NCBI GenBank assembly: GCA_034620365.1
Contig: JAQGEQ010000287.1
Span: 372,001 to 436,000 of the forward strand
DNA: 64,000 nucleotides
From: Pegea sp. RAD2-039
Lineage: Eukaryota; Chordata; Thaliacea; Salpida; Salpidae
Direction: 5' to 3'
The position numbers and the translations under genes are program-made. The notes under the pieces were generated by a model that saw only the letters and a list, made by a program, of their open reading frames with translations, had not been told where the DNA came from and searched no databases. Positions 61,801 through 64,000 of the stretch are shown one piece after another; positions within the stretch are counted from its first letter, which is position 1; each line of letters begins with the position of its first letter.

Positions 61801-64000
61801 ATTTTTAACTGAATACTTTTTCAATGAAAAATATGCCAGCATCAACTCTTAAATTAACTTCTTAACATTCTATTTAGCATGATTATGCTGATATAAAAAC
61901 AATAATATAATTGAACACAAATTTGTGGTTTTTAGAGCATTGAAAATAGAAATTTGAAAATTGTTATATATACAAAATAAATACTTAGAATGCAACTTCG
62001 AATGCAAAGTATTCTGGATTTAAAATTCATAAGCACAAATTACTGTAATTCTAAACTATCAATAATTTATAAAAGAACAATTTTGGTTAAATTTATTCAT
62101 AGTAATTGATAAGTATTTGTAATTTCTGTGAAATTATTTCATTTATTTTGAGAATAAAAGCTTTAGCGACTTTTTGATAAATGATTTGACCGGATTGTGT
62201 TTAGACATAAAATTCAGTGAAAAAGCATTTACAATGAGATTAAAAACAAATGTGCAGCTGGATTGACTATTAAGACTCTTAAAGATTACTTATTTAGCTA
62301 AATTTTTTTTATCAATCAACCTAGACAATCGCGTTTAGTTCTTTAAATTGTTCCTGTAATTGATTACGCAAAAAGACTTGTAGCATTTACGTCTTGTAGA
62401 AATAATAATAAAACAAATTCACCAACATCCAAAACATTTTAGAAGAACTTAGTCCCTTAAAATTAATATTATTTTCTATTTCTTGCCAATTTAACTTTTC
62501 TATATTCTCTATAGAAATCACGTGAATGTTACGAAGCTTGCAACGTCATATGAAAACGTCACTTTACAAAATCGATTTTTACGATGTACTCATGTGCCAA
62601 CCTTGTCATTCTTGTTCTGTTTTTGACATAGACATATTTAATGTTGATTCAACAATGTTACTATTAAATATTACAATAACAATACTTTTTCAAACGACAA
62701 AACTTTATTCATGTTTGTTTATCGATTGTGTCTTTTGAGGTTTAAGATTTGATAAAAATATGTAAATAGAACTCACTGCAGGTTCTTGTATTTGTTGAAA
62801 TATCTTTAAAGTATAGAATAAACTATTGTTATTCTATCAAAGACTTTATCAAATGTATATTTGTATTTTGTTTTGTATCTTAGTATCAGTACTTTTATTT
62901 GAGCAATTTGTTTTTATAAACAATTTACTTTGTCATAAATTCTGATTAAATTGTTTCTTTTTAAAAGTCATTTTTAATGAAAGTGATAAACTATTTGCTT
63001 ACTTAAAAACAAAACAACTTTTAAGGAAGTTTTTTTTTAAGATGTAGTTCGACCTAAAATCAATAAAATAAATGATGAAAGCTTACAAAAATGTATTTCT
63101 TATCTTTTATGAAATAGTACAAGACTGTGATTTTATTGATATTTATTTGTGAAATCATTTACATTTAGAATTAATAACTGTATAATAATCTATTGTCAAC
63201 TTAACAAGAAGATCTTACATCGAATGTAGTTGTTGTAGAACATTTACATAAAGACGTTAAAATATTTATCATTGCTTTAATATGTTTTTTTATCGATTGA
63301 TAAATATTCAAAGGAATAAATCGAATGTTTGTATTTAATATGGTAGTAAGTTCCTGCTCGGTATAAACTAAAGTATTTTATGAGTATGCTATATATTTTT
63401 TATAACTTCAATTTTAGTTCTATAATGTGAAAAACCAACAATAATATCTTGAATAGCAATAGAAGTTTTTACAAAAAATTCTTGTTTTAAAAGAATCAAA
63501 ATGTCAACAGCTAAATAACTTATTCTTTTTCTGTTCATACTTTCATCGACTGTTAAAAACTTCTGAAGATTTGATCAAACCTTCTATCAGTTGAAACCTT
63601 ATTAAACTTTCATCAAGTCTGAATAAACTAATGGAATATTTACAGCGTATCAAATTTATATTATAGCATTACCTCTAATGAAAATTACTTACCCGACTCA
63701 GAGGGAAAACAGTTTTTCGGAAATCACCACTTGTGTCTTGAGCGATGTCTTCTTCAAGACTGACACCGAATCTCTTTGGATATTCAACTCTTGCTTTTTC
63801 TAAATCATCCGGTGAACGAGTCAGTAATATTTCGACCAATGCCTTGAAATTAATTCTTATTTTTGTGAAAGAATTATTAAAGGAACAAAGTAACAAAACC
63901 TTTTCATTAGTACCAAGACCTTTAACACATAACTTTAGACAGTGAATATCAAACTCTACTGTCGACATAAAAAGTGATCTTAAAAGTTGACGAAAATCCG
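58768..64000 (-). CDS. ANXA: Annexin (repeats 1 end to 4; 5' part off window)
   Basis: Exons 63900-64000 (continues beyond the edge), 63693-63842, 60063-60242, 59386-59571 and 58768-58902, all phase 0 at their junctions. The right-most exon starts in the end of repeat 1 (DFRQLLRSLF). Repeat 2 holds a canonical calcium loop (KGLGTNEK) and DTSGDFRK. Repeat 3 has the CRGTEE variant. Repeat 4 has FGIATDDD and SRTEIDLEDVK, then RYGKTL. Annexins bind acidic phospholipids in a Ca-dependent way under membranes. The repeat-4 loop lacks the usual GxGT, so that site may bind calcium poorly. A 3.45-kb intron (60243-63692) is far longer than others here. Human subfamily not assignable. Confidence 0.9.
60243..63692 (-). 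other. Large annexin intron
   Basis: Bounded by GTAAGT at 63692 and TTTTTAAG at 60243, phase 0. A/T-rich. I saw no nested gene: the open frames inside it are short and unrelated to known families. Confidence 0.6.

Noticed and set aside
1-64000. CRISPR arrays, bacterial operons, integrons or phage modules
   Set aside because: Spliced eukaryotic genes throughout; no regularly spaced repeat arrays were seen.

Overview
This is eukaryotic (animal) nuclear DNA, roughly 70% A+T. Genes are broken into many short exons with GT-AG introns, some only 45-60 nt long. The gene set is metazoan: MALT1-type paracaspase, PITPNM/RdgB, B4GAT1, annexin, DONSON, BTB-kelch and KIND-FERM proteins. The compact layout suggests a small-genome marine invertebrate, possibly tunicate-like, but I cannot fix the species from sequence alone. 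I rebuilt gene models by hand from splice sites, reading phase and remembered family alignments. Coordinates given as spans include introns, and exon lists are in the evidence.

Layout. 1-10.2 kb: three intronless CHK1/TSSK-like protein kinase genes. The first two form a large inverted duplication (arms about 1-2395 and 3030-5377), and the third is an older paralogue sharing some 5' flank. tRNA-headed SINEs lie at 1.9 and 6.3 kb. 12.9-15.5 kb (-): a B4GAT1-like glucuronyltransferase. 17.7-24.0 kb (+): a complete 29-exon PITPNM/RdgB lipid-transfer gene whose short introns and exons hold many TGACGTCA and CACGTGA palindromes. 24.3-27.3 kb: intergenic DNA with a decayed gag-like retroelement. 27.3-30.9 kb (+): tRNA-dihydrouridine synthase DUS1L apparently fused in frame to the tRNA m1G9 methyltransferase TRMT10B. 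32.1-35.2 kb (+): a paracaspase, ending 9 bp from the convergent DONSON gene (35.2-38.2 kb, -). 38.4-39.4 kb (-): POLR3F, intronless. 43.9-49.8 kb (+): a kelch protein with two BTB domains. 50.2-54.8 kb (-): a KIND-FERM protein. 54.8-58.8 kb: intergenic DNA with LINE 3' ends that share their tail with the SINEs. 58.8-64.0 kb (-): an annexin gene running off the right edge.

Most genes are housekeeping or signalling genes with no obvious functional link to each other. The strongest unusual observations are the DUS1L-TRMT10B fusion (two tRNA-body modifying enzymes in one reading frame), the double-BTB kelch protein, the inverted kinase pair with mosaic divergence and a SINE present in only one arm, the palindrome-rich introns of the PITPNM gene, and the LINE/SINE pair sharing a 3' hairpin tail.
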